NCBI GenBank assembly: GCA_036345935.2
Contig: JADWOT020000005.1
Coordinates: 7,001,960-7,065,959, forward strand
Direction of reading: 5' to 3'
DNA length: 64,000 nucleotides
From: Taenia hydatigena
Lineage: Eukaryota; Platyhelminthes; Cestoda; Cyclophyllidea; Taeniidae
In this document: positions 35,408 to 47,505 of the stretch, piece by piece
Position numbering within the stretch: the first letter of the stretch is position 1
Layout of the letters: the number at the start of each line of letters is the position of its first letter
Notes under the pieces: model-generated
Database searches by the model: none
Seen by the model: the letters and a program-made list of their open reading frames with translations, nothing else
Told to the model about the DNA's origin: nothing
Program-made: the position numbers and the translations under genes

Positions 35408-38400
35408 TTACTGGTTCCGCAGCCACCGAGAAATGCCGGAGAGGTAGCGCTCCGGCTGTTCAACGAAGCGTGCCTCGGCTAGAATGATTGCACCCCAATC
35501 GCTCCGATGACGAATGCACCGACCCAGCGCCTGATTGAGTGCCCTGTAACCCTGCGCCGCGTACCACTCCGAGCCGGAGAGAACGCATGACGGGACGCCT
35601 GGAGTGCTCCACTCAGTGGTTCCGGCAACGGAATCGGCTACCTCGATTTGCTTGATTGCTGAAAGACCACGTTCTTGATTCATCTAGTTTGTAAAAATCA
35701 CTCAAATTAAATGATGGATGTTACTTTAAATGGGTACGGGAAATCAAACTGAAATGGGCAAACATTCTAAGAGTGGATTCAGAGTAAATCTTGGCGATTA
35801 ACGAAATCAGTTCAGTTACTGTTATTTCAACTCAAGCATACTTTGCCTTATAAACTGCTCACCAGAGCGTTTCTAAGTGGTGTTAGTGGGTTGACATTGA
35901 CTGAGGCGGACTTGCTGGAGGCAGGACTCGAATTCAAAGGTATTGAATCATTCTTCTGCCATTCACTAGGGGTCCCGTCGGCAGTGCGTTTGCGCTTAAG
36001 AAAAAGTGACGGATTCATTTGCACATAGGAAGAACTCCGACTTTTACCCAGACCTCATCATGTAGAAAGAAATAGAGCAAAACTCGCTTGATGCAAAGAA
36101 TCACAGCGTCTGGATCACTTAAATTTCAAAAGGATGCAAACTATATCATGCAATTCTAATCTAAAAGGCCCTGTTTCATGCAAAATAAACTTAAATGAAT
36201 ATACAGCACAGTCCATTTAGTTGTACCGAGCTCCACGCAAGGGGAGTCCCAAGAGGCGATGTAGAATTCGTCTGACTGGAGACCCTGTCCAGTGAGGAGA
36301 TTGATGCACAGAGGGTGTCATTGAAAGCCCGTTTCTGTTCAATCTAGAAGGCGAGTAAAATCCAAATCAGGTTTTGAACGAGGTAAAATTAAATGAATGT
36401 TGTTTCGTCAGCTACAAGGTGCTCCATCTTCTTACCACTGCATGACGCCTACTTTAATGATTCTCAAAAGGCTGAACAAGCGTAAGTTGTACTTTGCGTT
36501 TATTTTAGAGACCCTCCAAAACCATGAACAAATTAAAGATTAGTAACATTCCTAAACAAGGATCAGCGCAGAACAGCCATATCGGAGCGACAAAATTCAG
36601 GGTAAGTTAATACGCACTACGACAATTGTCTGAAAAAGCCCATTCCACAATCCAGCAGCCCAAATTACGCATTGTGAAACCTTATGACATGACGGGGAAC
36701 AGCTACCCAGTGCGATCAACGTGACGCATACTACTTAGGAAAATAAAGCCACCTGAACTAAACACAAAAGTTAAACTTGGGTCTTACAACAGCTACCATC
36801 TTATTAAGGAAGTTCACCACTTCTTGTAAGGAAAAGGATTCATCAGGTCAATTCAAGGAGGCCACAAAAAAAGCGTTTTTCTCGACTTCACCACCACTCA
36901 TCCTCCTTTCGAATTTGTCCATTGTCTACCAATACTAACTGGTTACCATCAATATGGTGGTAAAGATAGTTTGGATGCGTGTTTTTACTTATAAAACCAC
37001 CTCCAGTTCAATGTGTAATGAAAAAACGTGATTCAAAAAGTAAGTTTCATTGGCTAACGATCTAGCATAGTTTCAGGATACAAACTGCATCAACAAATCA
37101 GAAGACAGCAAACCTGTGGGTCCTTGACAGCTGGAAAGGGTATTCCAACGACAATCACGAGTCGGGCGTAGTCGTCAGCGAAGTCCAGTCCCTCACTGAT
37201 TTTGCCCCGACATACAGCCAGAGCAAGAGCGCCGGTCGTCCCACCCGGAGATGGGTTGCGCATCAAATCAACGGTGTTGTGAAATTTCGCCACCCAGTCG
37301 TCAAACTTCTCTGATGATCGAGGCTCCGTGAACACGCATTTCACTTTCTCCAGCTTACTCATCAGTCCAGTCAACTACAGGCGGGTGCAAAAGACGTGAT
37401 TTATTTTTAAACAGTTCACCTATTCATGATTGAGGAAGCCTCATTGCCTAAGAGGGCTTGAGTAAGAAAATGGGATGAATGAAAGTGGTTCCAATGGGAG
37501 GTGCCAAATAATAAAGACCTCCTACAATCCCCGCGAAAAGATTATGATGCAAACGCACGGGCACAATCGCTTACATTATAGCTGAGCACTTATTATGATA
37601 GAGCGTAGACCAAGTACAGTAGTGCTTATGTACTAATATATAACAAAAGTACAAACCACACTTTTCTGCGTTATATCGCAGGTTGATATGGTGATACAGC
37701 CTAAAATTCCTACCACTTGACCTACTGCAGTACTCTACTACAACGAGGGAATTTTAAAATGTCAAGTGAATACATTTGACAAATACAACGCACCGGCATT
37801 AGCATGCGACCTTCAAATCAATTAATTAAATAAATTACTACACACAGATGACACTAATCAAAAAACTGTCTCCAGTAGACTCGACATTTAAGAAAAACGC
37901 CCTCGGATATAGTTCGGTGTAACCATTTACAGATGAACAAAGCATGGCATTTGAGGAATTGTGGTGACAACTAACATCATTCAGCCGAACCCCGAATGAT
38001 ACGGTGACCTCCGCAATCCTCGTCTTCAAAATCATCTAGTTTCAAGAGCTTCAAGGAACCTCGGCGCATGACCATTGTTTAATAGATAGGAGCAAAAATA
38101 CATACTATTTTCAGTGAAGAATCGCAATAATTGGAAATAGCTTTATGACGATAAAACACTAAGTTGAGGAATCCCTGTAATGCCTTAACTTTATCCACTG
38201 CGTAAATGACAAATCAAATCAATGATAAATCAAGAAAATGAAAGCGATTAAGCGGACCTCCCAACGGGCAATCATCTTGTCAAGAAGACTGTATGAGGGG
38301 AAGAAGCAGAGCACCCCACCAGGAACGCGCTGACAGGCCTCGAGGAGGAGGTGACCGACCTCGTCCTGGAAGACGAAGGCGTTCCGGTGCTCGAAAGTGG

Positions 38401-41400
38401 CACAGAGGCGAGCACCGCGGGGTCCGCGAGCGACACAGGTAGCAAGGACGCGTTGCCGAGGCACCACGTGACCCGCTTCTAGACGCAGAGGGAATTCGAC
38501 GCCCAGTTCTGCAACCAGCGCCTCCAGTGGCGCTAGCGTGCCACTGGCAAGGATGAGGCAGTGAGCGCTCTCTGCTAGGCTGCGCATGCACACCGCCGGA
38601 TTGAGACACCAGAAGTTCAGACTCAGGCTCTTCCGCTCCACTAGTCGTGTCTGCCGGCAACCGCACAACGCGACACAGGAAGCAATGAAAGGAGAAGGGC
38701 ACAATCACATTCATTATCATTGCAAAGGACGTGGTATTCACCTGCAACATTTATTTTCGCAGTCCCAAGCGCCGCTCACCCTTATTTTAACATTTTCTAA
38801 CTGACAATATTCGGGATTAGCAGTAATCTCAAATTTCAGTCCAAGTTTACGAAACGTTATTTAAAAATAGTTAAGCTTCATTAACACCTTCTATGGGCGC
38901 TAAGCAGACCTAACTCAGGCCTTTTCAGTTTTAACATCAGTCGGCCATATGGGAAGCAGGATGTCCACAAAGGATGCTTAAAAATAAGTTTACACACCTT
39001 TTCATAGCTCTGATTCACTCCCTAATCTACATATAATTTTGTAACTTTTGCCCTCTTACAGATGGTTAGAGCCTTTTTAAAATTTGACGAACATACCATT
39101 CCAGGAGTGTGTTTTGACATTCGATTTTCAGCTATTTTGGATCGGTTACCTCTAAGCAATAGCTAGAATAGGTTAACTTTTCTCAAATTATTTTAAATTT
39201 CTTGCACCGAAAATTGTAGTGCTGAAGAGGGCACTTGGACAAACTGCCCATGGATTTGCATTTGGCTAGAATATCAACGGCAGCCTCAACACTTAGTGGC
39301 CCGAGAATGTGTCCAGTTGCTACGAAACAAGGATACCATAAAGTCATTACATTATAGAGCTTTCAGCACATAAAATACGTAGAGATATGAGATTTCAGAC
39401 GATAAGTTATTCCTCAAATCAAATTACATTAATAATAGACCGGAACAAGTTATCTTATTCGCCTGGAAGGAGCTTTAAAATACGATCTTTTAGTCTTAAA
39501 AGTGAACTTAGTTGTCAAGACTAAAGACGAAATATGACTTAGCTAAATAAAAGATACTATCACTACCAAATGTCAAATTACATCACTTTCCACCTCTGCT
39601 AGGATGTAATTTGAGCATGAAACCCACATACTTTAGCACTTCGAGTTTTGCTTAGCCACCGGTCCATTGAGACACCAGAAATGTTAAGGTCTTCCTCCAG
39701 AGGCTGCCTTTCAAAATTGACGACTTCCATCAAGACGGCTCTGTAGTTCCGGATGTGACGCATGTCATCGCTTAAAAACAAATATCGAAATAAAATAAGG
39801 TAGTTGGGGAATATTGCCAATAATCCAAACAGCTTCTTGAACCGCCTGAGAATAGGCATAAAATCATTAAGAATAATACCTAGATTACAATGGGCGCTTG
39901 AAAAGACTCAAAATTTAATCAGGCTCAGAATAACTTCATACCACTGTCCCCAGTTCACCATCGGCAAATCACACACACTTACCTGTACATGAACTTGAGC
40001 ATGGTGAAGATGTAGGCGAAAAACCGTATCGTCGCAGAACTGGGAGACTGCGACTCATTTTGTAGTGTGGAAAAATCGCGATTAGCTGCTGCCTCCTTCT
40101 GAACCACACTATTTAGCCGATTAAAGCTTTTCTACAATAATAAACTATGTTTCACCCACCTGTCATATCCTACCATATTTATAGGATATTTCGTTAATAG
40201 TTTCTGGAGTGCATGTAGGTTAACCGCAACCAAATGCAAACACATATATTTCCGTTGGTTATGTCTTTTTTGTGCGCAGACTCTTGAGTTTCCGCCGATT
40301 GTATTTCCGGTTCGGTAACGGTCATTTGGCCGCGTCTAGTCTACCAACTCTTTCGTGCACTAATAATACGCTGTTCCTTCATATTGATGTGCGTTATCAC
40401 GATCTCAAGGAAAGTTTGGGGCGCTAGAGCATCACTCCAATCAAGAGCGCTTACATATCTGAAATAATTTCTAAGAACTGGTTGATAATCGGTAGTAATA
40501 TCGCAGTTGTGATATTGGGAAAGGAAATAAATACCAGAAGCACGGAGCAGGATAAAAAGAAATTCGAAACCGGTGTTAACTCCATCATCTCAAAGGAGAA
40601 AATACCGTGAAACTTCCCGACATTCTTTAAACGTACAAGTAAATGCAAAGACAACTTTCAGAGCGTAGGGCAACAAAGCAGAAAATTTACTTCTATCCAA
40701 ACACACCCATACCGGTAACTTAGAAAGAGCGACGTTCTTGAGCAAAAAGGTGTCAATTTAATTTTAGTGACTTCTCGCGATGAAATCATAGCAGTGATCT
40801 CTATGGAATACTATTGGTGCTTTTTATTACAAGGCAATCTCTCACCTGCACGGTCTTAAAGCGATCCACACCAAGACCCACGGTGGACAGGAGGCCCTCG
40901 ATCTCAGTGTCCGACCAGACCTGGGCGGAAGAGGCGGAACTACCGGCTGCGACGAGACGTGGGCGCGTAAGCAGCATCACCTGATGAATGGCGCTAAGAA
41001 GGTTGATCAGTGCCTCCACGTCCTCGGCCAGGACGCCGCTAGTCGCTTGCAGAAGACGGAGGTAGCGCTTCAGGTCTTCCGAGGCCAGCAACACCTCTCG
41101 TTCCAACAGAGTCACCGAGGTGGCTGCGCGCGCTGCATCCTCAATATTGTGCGCCTCATCGATTATGATCACACTACCGGAGATCTCACTGGCCACCTGT
41201 TCCAATGACCAGTGTCAGTGCTAACTCACCTTTCCCTTTTGCCTCATCATATTCACAACCTACCGTCTCCCTAAATACCGGATCAAGGAGGTAGTTGTAG
41301 GGACAGAAGCAGAGAGAGACACGTTCAAAAAGTTTGAAAGCGAAGAAGTACGGACAAGTATGCACTTTGGCCATCGCCTCTACGTACTCCTCGAGGTCCC

Positions 41401-42225
41401 AAGGTCTGTCCAGATTTAGTGCTCGCATGCGCCGGACCACGATCCGGCGATTCTTACTAAGGTCGAAGGGACAAGTGCCCTTCTGTTCGAGAATGCTCTG
41501 GTTCGGCTCGGAAAATTGGCAAGCTTACCAGATTCTGACAAGCATCATTTACGTTTGACTGTTTACGAACCTCGGGGTTAATGCAAGAACGCGTCCTACT
41601 GCTCAAGATGCACATTCTACACAGCGATATGATGGGGATACGAGGAATTACTCGACGTTTGAGTACTTAGTTTTGCGTAGTTCACGAATAACTTGGGTGA
41701 TTTGTTTGTGCGTTCTTGTTGCGTAGATTATACGAGGAATCTGTCTAAAATAAATCACCATCAATGATCAGTAAAGAAACAGACACATTCTCGTCGACCG
41801 ATCGGGACTCAGCAGCGACACACGTGCAGGACGATGAAGTCCTTAGTTTATTTTCCTCCATGAAGTCGTCGAAGTCATCATCTAAAAATGCGCCCCAGCA
41901 CTGATTTTACCTTGTTCATTTTGGGCGGAAGCGAAGAGTTCGCAGGTTTCGAGGTGCATGATGCCACCTAAAGTGTCTTCAGACGCTTGAAACTACAAGG
42001 TTGCTTACTCTGCACAACGCTCTTTGACCCCTTATACATTTGGTGCTCTAGCCAGCCAAGGGCAGCACATAGCAGGGCAAGGGTTTTCCCTGTCCCAGTT
42101 GGTGATTCTAAGAGGCATCCCTGTTTGTTGTTAAGAGCACTTATTACTCGATTTAGCATAGAAAGCTGACATCCATACGGCTTGTACGGAAAATGGATAG
42201 AGATACCCTGTATTTTGAGGTCCAT
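35408..42225 (-). CDS. BRIP1: BRIP1/FANCJ-type Fe-S DNA helicase (13 exons)
   Basis: This is an XPD-family 5'-3' DNA helicase; FANCJ unwinds G-quadruplexes and acts in interstrand crosslink repair in the nucleus. Exons: 42225-42009, 41967-41911, 41881-41787, 41740-41652, 41616-41567, 41523-41264, 41196-40846, 40131-39983, 39770-39632, 38650-38258, 37374-37114, 36343-36205 and 35658-35408. They sum to 2451 nt (816 aa plus stop) in phase. Seen: Walker A SPTGTGKT (41-48), motif Ia YATRTHKQ (about 129), DEAH (about 269-272), [10 protein letters not shown] and [10 protein letters not shown], motif [12 protein letters not shown] (about 655) and motif [12 protein letters not shown] (about 776). Cysteines in [19 protein letters not shown] and HTCPYF fit the four Fe-S ligands. 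FANCJ, not DDX11 or RTEL1, is chosen from the N-terminus ([14 protein letters not shown]), [10 protein letters not shown] and [14 protein letters not shown]. It ends about 30 residues after motif VI, so it lacks the long C-tail of human BRIP1. The ATG at 42225 could instead be preceded by a small upstream exon. Confidence 0.92.
38651..39631. other. BRIP1 intron with an unexplained open stretch
   Basis: A stretch at 39225-39330 is open on both strands; on the minus strand it reads [21 protein letters not shown]. It has a possible acceptor but no donor that fits the flanking phase-0 exons, and joining those exons directly reproduces the BRIP1 family sequence. I treat it as intronic. Confidence 0.35.
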
Positions 42226-43278
42226 CTCAAAATCTAGCAATGAGCAGAATAAAATGGTTAAGAATACTGTTATGAATGGCACACGTTGAGTTTCATAAAT
42301 GATGAACTTGAAGTCACAAAGCGGTTAAATTTATGACAACATGTGCTTAGGTGAAATTGAGGTAAAGCAAGAGCGAACCCCAGAGAGTGATGTGCAAGTG
42401 GTGTAACTTCAGATGTTTGTGGCAGTCACATCAATTAACTCAAACAAATCAACTACAGTTTCCCCGAATAAAGATTCCACTACGATTTAGGATAACTCAA
42501 ACACAAAACCTAGAAAAGTTAACACAAAGGTACCCAGATAGTCACAAAAGCAACAACTGTATGTTCCGTTCCACCCATTAAAATGCAAGTAGACGAAATA
42601 AGAAACCTGCCATAAACTACCGAAACTGGAAATAGAAATCTAGGATTTCACCACTAAACCTTTCGCGTGATACCGTTACTAAACAGTTCTAAGCGAACTC
42701 ATTGGCTCAACGCAAATTCTAGGCATGATGGAATCACACGTCCGACTGTAGCCATACTTACACAAAGCCAAGACCCTCCGCCGTGCTCCCAGCCGACCAA
42801 ACAGCACACCACCCTTAGCTTTATAAAACGCCTCGACCTTCAACGATTAAAACAAAATTTCAAAAATGATTATGCTAATAAATGCTTGTGATTTCTGCAA
42901 AAAAACTGGAAGAACCACTGCTTCGGCTTTGTTAAGTATAATTACTTTAATCAAAAGCAGTTTTTCCGAGGACGACCACTGACCCATAGGCGACAGCACA
43001 AGGTGCAAGCACTAGCGCCACTCACGCAGACACCCCCCTCCCGTTATTTTGACCCTCAATCCCGTCTGAAGTCTACTGCGAAAATCTTGAGGCCAACGAG
43101 TGAGGACAGTCGCCAACCACGAGGATACGCCGTCGCGACTCACCCGAGGGTTAGAAGGGGCGCCCGATTACGCCCATGCTCGCCCAGTTTGCAAAACAAC
43201 AAAATATGCATAGTGTGACAAGAAACACAAGTATACTGAAACACACCATGAGTTGATGCTGTTCTTGATTAAACACAT
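42226..43278. other. intergenic region between CDK5RAP3 and BRIP1
   Basis: About 1 kb separates the CDK5RAP3 stop from the BRIP1 start on the same strand. A GC-richer, CpG-containing patch at about 43000-43180 may be the BRIP1 promoter. No convincing coding frame is present. Confidence 0.4.
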
Positions 43279-46034
43279 TTACACAGCAATAGCTGCACCG
43301 ATGAGTTTGATATCCCTCTCATAAAATTTGGATAGTTCCTTTTCCAACTGAAAAAGAGAAAATCACAATGTATTCGTAAAGACCGAATTAAGCTCTAAAT
43401 TGGACTATGATCTTAGCCTAGCTCGTGGATCGAGCAGCGAACTCACATAGGCGACGAGCCGCCTACGCTCTTGCAGACACTCGGTCATTTCGGTATGAAG
43501 TGTGTTCAGTTCTTCGTTCGCCTGCTGGGCAGCAGCGCTGAGTTCGGTGGCGCGGGCACGCGATCGATTAGCCTGGCGGCGCAGGTCTTGCATCATACAG
43601 ATGAGGCGCTCCAGATAGCTGGGCTGGAGCCGCAGCAGTGAGAGGTGAACTATTGCCCTAGAGGGAGAAGCACAACCGGTCCCTGCTTCACATTGCAGAA
43701 CTATGACCGCAAGGTTACCCGCGACAATAGTAGTCAGAATGGGACTACTGTGTGCCATAAACATGAAGTTTCGCAGTCCACAAATGAACCAATGTGTATA
43801 TGGTACCAAATTTAAAAATAAGTGAATCTGACTAATTTCTTTTGGTACACTATTTGAACGCTACCGTCATGGTATGAAATGAACGCATATCAAGAGGACG
43901 AATTGTAGAAAGACTTACTCTTCAGTTATCATACTGAAAGCCCTCTGAACAGCTGAAGACATGAGGTCAACATCATCAAGAGTTTTCGACCTAACTTCGG
44001 CAGGTGCATCCTAGATTCAAATAGCGTACCGTTGATTTGAATATTAGACCTGCCACAAATTAATTATATTCACCAGCTCATTGGTTAATCTAAATGCCAC
44101 TTGGGTGTTCGTCTGAAGAATTATGCAATGACAGTTGGACGCGCCTATAAACTCATCGCTCTTGAAGACAAAGTGGCATTATGCATAAATTATGTGCATA
44201 ATGACCTGAGGGTTCCGCATAAGAAACTCTATGAATTGTTAGCATGACTCGTGGCATTGCAAGTGGCAACACTAGGTATACCGAGGTTATCTTAGGGGAA
44301 AAACGAGAAAACTCACAAGCATTATTTGATGATAGATCGGTGCTATGGAATCGCTGTTCAGACTACCAGCCTTTTGCTTCTTCGCCTCAGGCACATGAAA
44401 ATCGGCAGCCTGAAATTCGAGAAAGTTGTTCCTGACACGAAGCAGAAAGGCAGCCAACTCCTCCAGATCATTTATGAGGGCGTTCCGGCCCTCCGTGGAA
44501 TCCAACAGAAGACGCGCATTTGCCCCCGTAGCCACCGTTGTCGCCTTACCAGCCGGCTGACGTGAAACATCTTCGCCTCTTTCGGTTCCCTTCGAAGCTG
44601 TGTCTTTTGACAAGTCGACAACGTCGATGCCACTGAGCAAGTCTGTGCCAAAGTCAATGTCAGCTAAGTCAGTCTCGCCCTCTGCGTCCAGATCGGCAAA
44701 CTGGAGGAATGAGGTGATAACGAAGTAAACCACCGAACAAATAATACTACTTAAGAAAACTTACGTCAATCTCTTGATCTTCATTCAGAGCTTCGACCTC
44801 CTTAGCTTCGAGTTCCTTTTTCTCCAGCTCAATCATCTTGGGCAGATAATCATCGCTTTCACCTACAGTACTTGGAGCGCAACCTGTACGCCACTCATAG
44901 ACAGTGACATGACCAGATCTGATCAGCAGACGGAGGGTTGGACAGACCTGACGATTGCCTTTGCTATTAACAACACACTTGACACAGTACGCGTGCTCAC
45001 CTATCCGGGTTAATGTAGGAGGTGAAGGTCATGTAAAAATCCACCACAGGTTCCAGAGTTTTCAGGCTTGCGACATATTCATTGAGGATATCCGGAAGAG
45101 TGCTGGCTTTTTCCAGCAACTGCAAGCGAGCATGCTCGTCCTTAATGCCAAATTGCTTGCAAAGTCGTTCAAGTTCGAACTCTTTGGAGTGCTGATTCGC
45201 AACAAATTCAGTAATTTTTCGTTGCAGCTCCTGAGCAAGGGAGAATTAGTTAACAACCACTCAAGGGTACATTTATTAGTTTCTGACGATCTGCAATAGC
45301 CGCTTTGCATTTGGGCAGCTGGAAACAGATATCATTCAGCCGTTCAGTTACCTCGGCTAAAAGGAATGAATGTAAGTCTACTGAGCTAACTCACCAAGAT
45401 TTATGTGTTCAGATTCGTAGCGTGACACAATATCTCGCCAGGTCTAAATTTCATACGTAGTAACTTCAGAACAAAAACGTACTCGAATTGAAGCACTTGC
45501 ACGCCCGAAAAAATCTCTTGTTGTGTCTGTTTGTTCCAAGTGGTTAAGAACATCCAGCGCGTAAAAGTACTTAACTAAAATGTGGTATATTTTGGACTGA
45601 AAGCGACTACTGGCTGAATGAAAGAGTACGTCATTAATAATTAGTTATCAGATATCGCACACTATACTTTGCAATCTTTCTGCTTTAAACTCAAAACAAG
45701 TAGAGCTGTATGTGACTCGATATGAACGAGACGGACGTTCAGTAAAAAAACCCATGAATATTCAGCCTGAGTGCCAAATTTACTCCGAACATAGTGCCAT
45801 GAGAGTGAAGCAAGTGGTAGCTCGATAATACCTGGCTTAACTTCAACATTCTTAATCTTCTCAGGTGAAGTCTGAGCAAATTCATTTATCTTCTTTGATA
45901 TATATTCCATGGATTCCATGTAATTCTTTGATATAACGTGACGTTCGACGAGCCATGCTATGAAAAACGATGTAAGAAGTAATGATTCTCCTACGAATCA
46001 ATTTTTGGGACTGCACAGATATTGACCCGGTCAT
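43279..46034 (-). CDS. CDK5RAP3: CDK5RAP3 (LZAP/C53), UFMylation adaptor (11 exons)
   Basis: CDK5RAP3 is the substrate adaptor of the UFL1-DDRGK1 UFM1 ligase at the ER and is linked to ER-phagy and cell-cycle checkpoints. Exons: 46034-45995, 45957-45832, 45613-45483, 45443-45395, 45356-45271, 45230-45001, 44963-44765, 44700-44317, 44010-43919, 43657-43447 and 43347-43279. They total 1617 nt (538 aa plus stop) with all phases matching; human is 506 aa. Family landmarks in order are KLI-WLVERH near the start, FFGRASASIR, FGIKDEHARLQLLEK, HVTVYEWRTG, an acidic central region with IDFG, LLDSTEGRNALINDLEELAAFL, the coiled-coil YLERLICMMQDLRRQ and the terminal FYERDIKLIGAAIAV. The start ATG at 46034 gives SISVQSQKLI, which aligns with human VPIDIQTSKLL. 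Six introns are 37-64 bp. Confidence 0.92.
44647..44658 (-). other. single IDFG motif in CDK5RAP3 (UFM1/ATG8-interacting motif)
   Basis: The disordered region of animal and plant CDK5RAP3/C53 holds several IDWG-type shuffled ATG8-interacting motifs that bind UFM1 and ATG8. Here one IDFG is preceded by acidic residues (DLADIDFGTDL), and a weaker SGIDVVDL follows nine residues on. Trp is replaced by Phe. Confidence 0.6.
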
Positions 46035-46284
46035 ACCTCCTGGGGAGTTGAATAACGCATTCACGATGGTGGCATTCAAAACAAAGCTTGCGACCTTAGG
46101 CAATTTCAACGATTATTTGACTTTAAGGAAGCTTTTGATTTCATTTCAGTCGATGCTTATTTTGCGAGAAGCAGCTGGACTTTTACGAACCTCTGCCAGC
46201 ATTTTAAGTTTAATCAATAGCAATTTGCGCAGAAAATACTGGAGACCACTAATCATCTTCGTTGAGGTCTAGGCAATCTATGGC

Positions 46285-46305
46285 ACATATATATATATAT
46301 ATATA
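46285..46305. repeat. (TA)n microsatellite
   Basis: About ten uninterrupted AT units just upstream of the CDK5RAP3 start region. Confidence 0.85.
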
Positions 46306-46639
46306 CATTTATGTGCATATTTGCTGAATTTCTGTGCGACTAAGAGGGCAACTAACTGAAACTTCACTGATCTCATTTTACAATTTTACTGGATCTGAGG
46401 TCATTTCCTATTTGAGGGCTGTATTGGTGATAAGAAATACGCGTGCCATCGTAGACGTTCACCTCATTCGCGCAACAATGGACCGGCCTAACGCAGCTTT
46501 GTAAGGACAGACTTTTTTGCCCATTTATCCTTGCCACTTTTTCTCACCCTAGCGCTTCTCAACCATGCATCAATCTTAGTTCTGTCCAGGTACAGGTGCC
46601 GTGATTCTAATTTATTCTTAAAAGGTACATTAAACACAG

Positions 46640-46820
46640 CATACGCAGAACTCCGAGACTTCCTTGAAGGCAAAAGAAAGCATACTACCGGGACAGAATG
46701 TATGCTCCATAAACAGAGGAAATCGGGATGTTGGTGTGGCCCTAGGCCAGCCCACACGGCTAGGGCAGTATGAGCACCTAAGTGACCGAAACCGGCAGTC
46801 AGAACGAACAAGGTATTACA
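46640..46820 (-). repeat. LTR copy of TRIM-like family
   Basis: The copy shares GAGACTTCCTTGAAGGCAAA, GGGACAGAAT, CCTAGGCCAGCCCACACGGC and GACCGAAACCGGCAGTC with the other copies and ends GTATTACA at 46820. Read on the minus strand it begins TGTAATAC. No clean target duplication is visible, so the left end may be degraded. Confidence 0.7.
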
Positions 46821-47317
46821 ATATATGCATTACCACATGTTACTATTTACCATGCAAATTTTCTATTTGAATGGAACAAGTTAATGAAGACATCAAAGTT
46901 AACCAATGCTCCATTGCATTCAGTCTAATAGCTTACGCCATTGCACCTACATCGTCAAATTAGTTGACCTATTAAAATTTCGGCAGAATTGCATATCCGC
47001 ATATCCTTCCCCTCAAGATCATTACCAGTAGCGTTAAATCTCGTGCTTAAGTAACATTCCCTTTCGTTTTGCGAGAAAACTATGCAACTTAGCACTTCTC
47101 AAAGTGTATGACTTCCATTCTTTTATTCTTAATGGAAGTGGTGCCATTTAAACTGCATAATTCTCGTAAACGCAGCAGTTGAGCTTATAATAGACTTTTT
47201 CAATGTCAATGTCACTTCATCACATTGAAAGACTTGCATGGGATTCGCTGCTTCGCATGACCCTTGTTTATTCATATTCACTTTGCTGTGTTTCAACAAA
47301 GCAGCCTCCGCATTCTA

Positions 47318-47505
47318 TGTAGTGCTTTGTTTGTTGGAACTACCGGCTTCGGTCAAGGTCACAGAGGTGGTCGTACTGCCCTAGCTGTGTGGGCTGGCCT
47401 CCGAACCATGCCAGCAGCCTATTTCCCTCTGTCCGTTAAATATATATATATTCTACCCTAGCATTCTGCCTTCTTTTGCCTTCGAGGGAGCCTCGGGCCT
47501 CTACA
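47318..47505 (+). repeat. solo LTR with 5-bp target-site duplication TTCTA
   Basis: It begins TGTAGTGCTTTG and ends GCCTCTACA, so it has TG..CA termini. It is flanked on both sides by TTCTA (47313-47317 and 47506-47510). The body matches the family consensus (GGTCACAGAGGTGG, TGGGCTGGCCTC, TATTCTACCCTAGCATTCTGCC). It is best read as a solo LTR left by recombination. Confidence 0.8.

Noticed and set aside
35408..42225. DDX11/CHL1 or RTEL1 as the identity of the helicase
   Set aside because: The N-terminus, [14 protein letters not shown] spacing and the region around motif VI match FANCJ/BRIP1 better than DDX11 or RTEL1.
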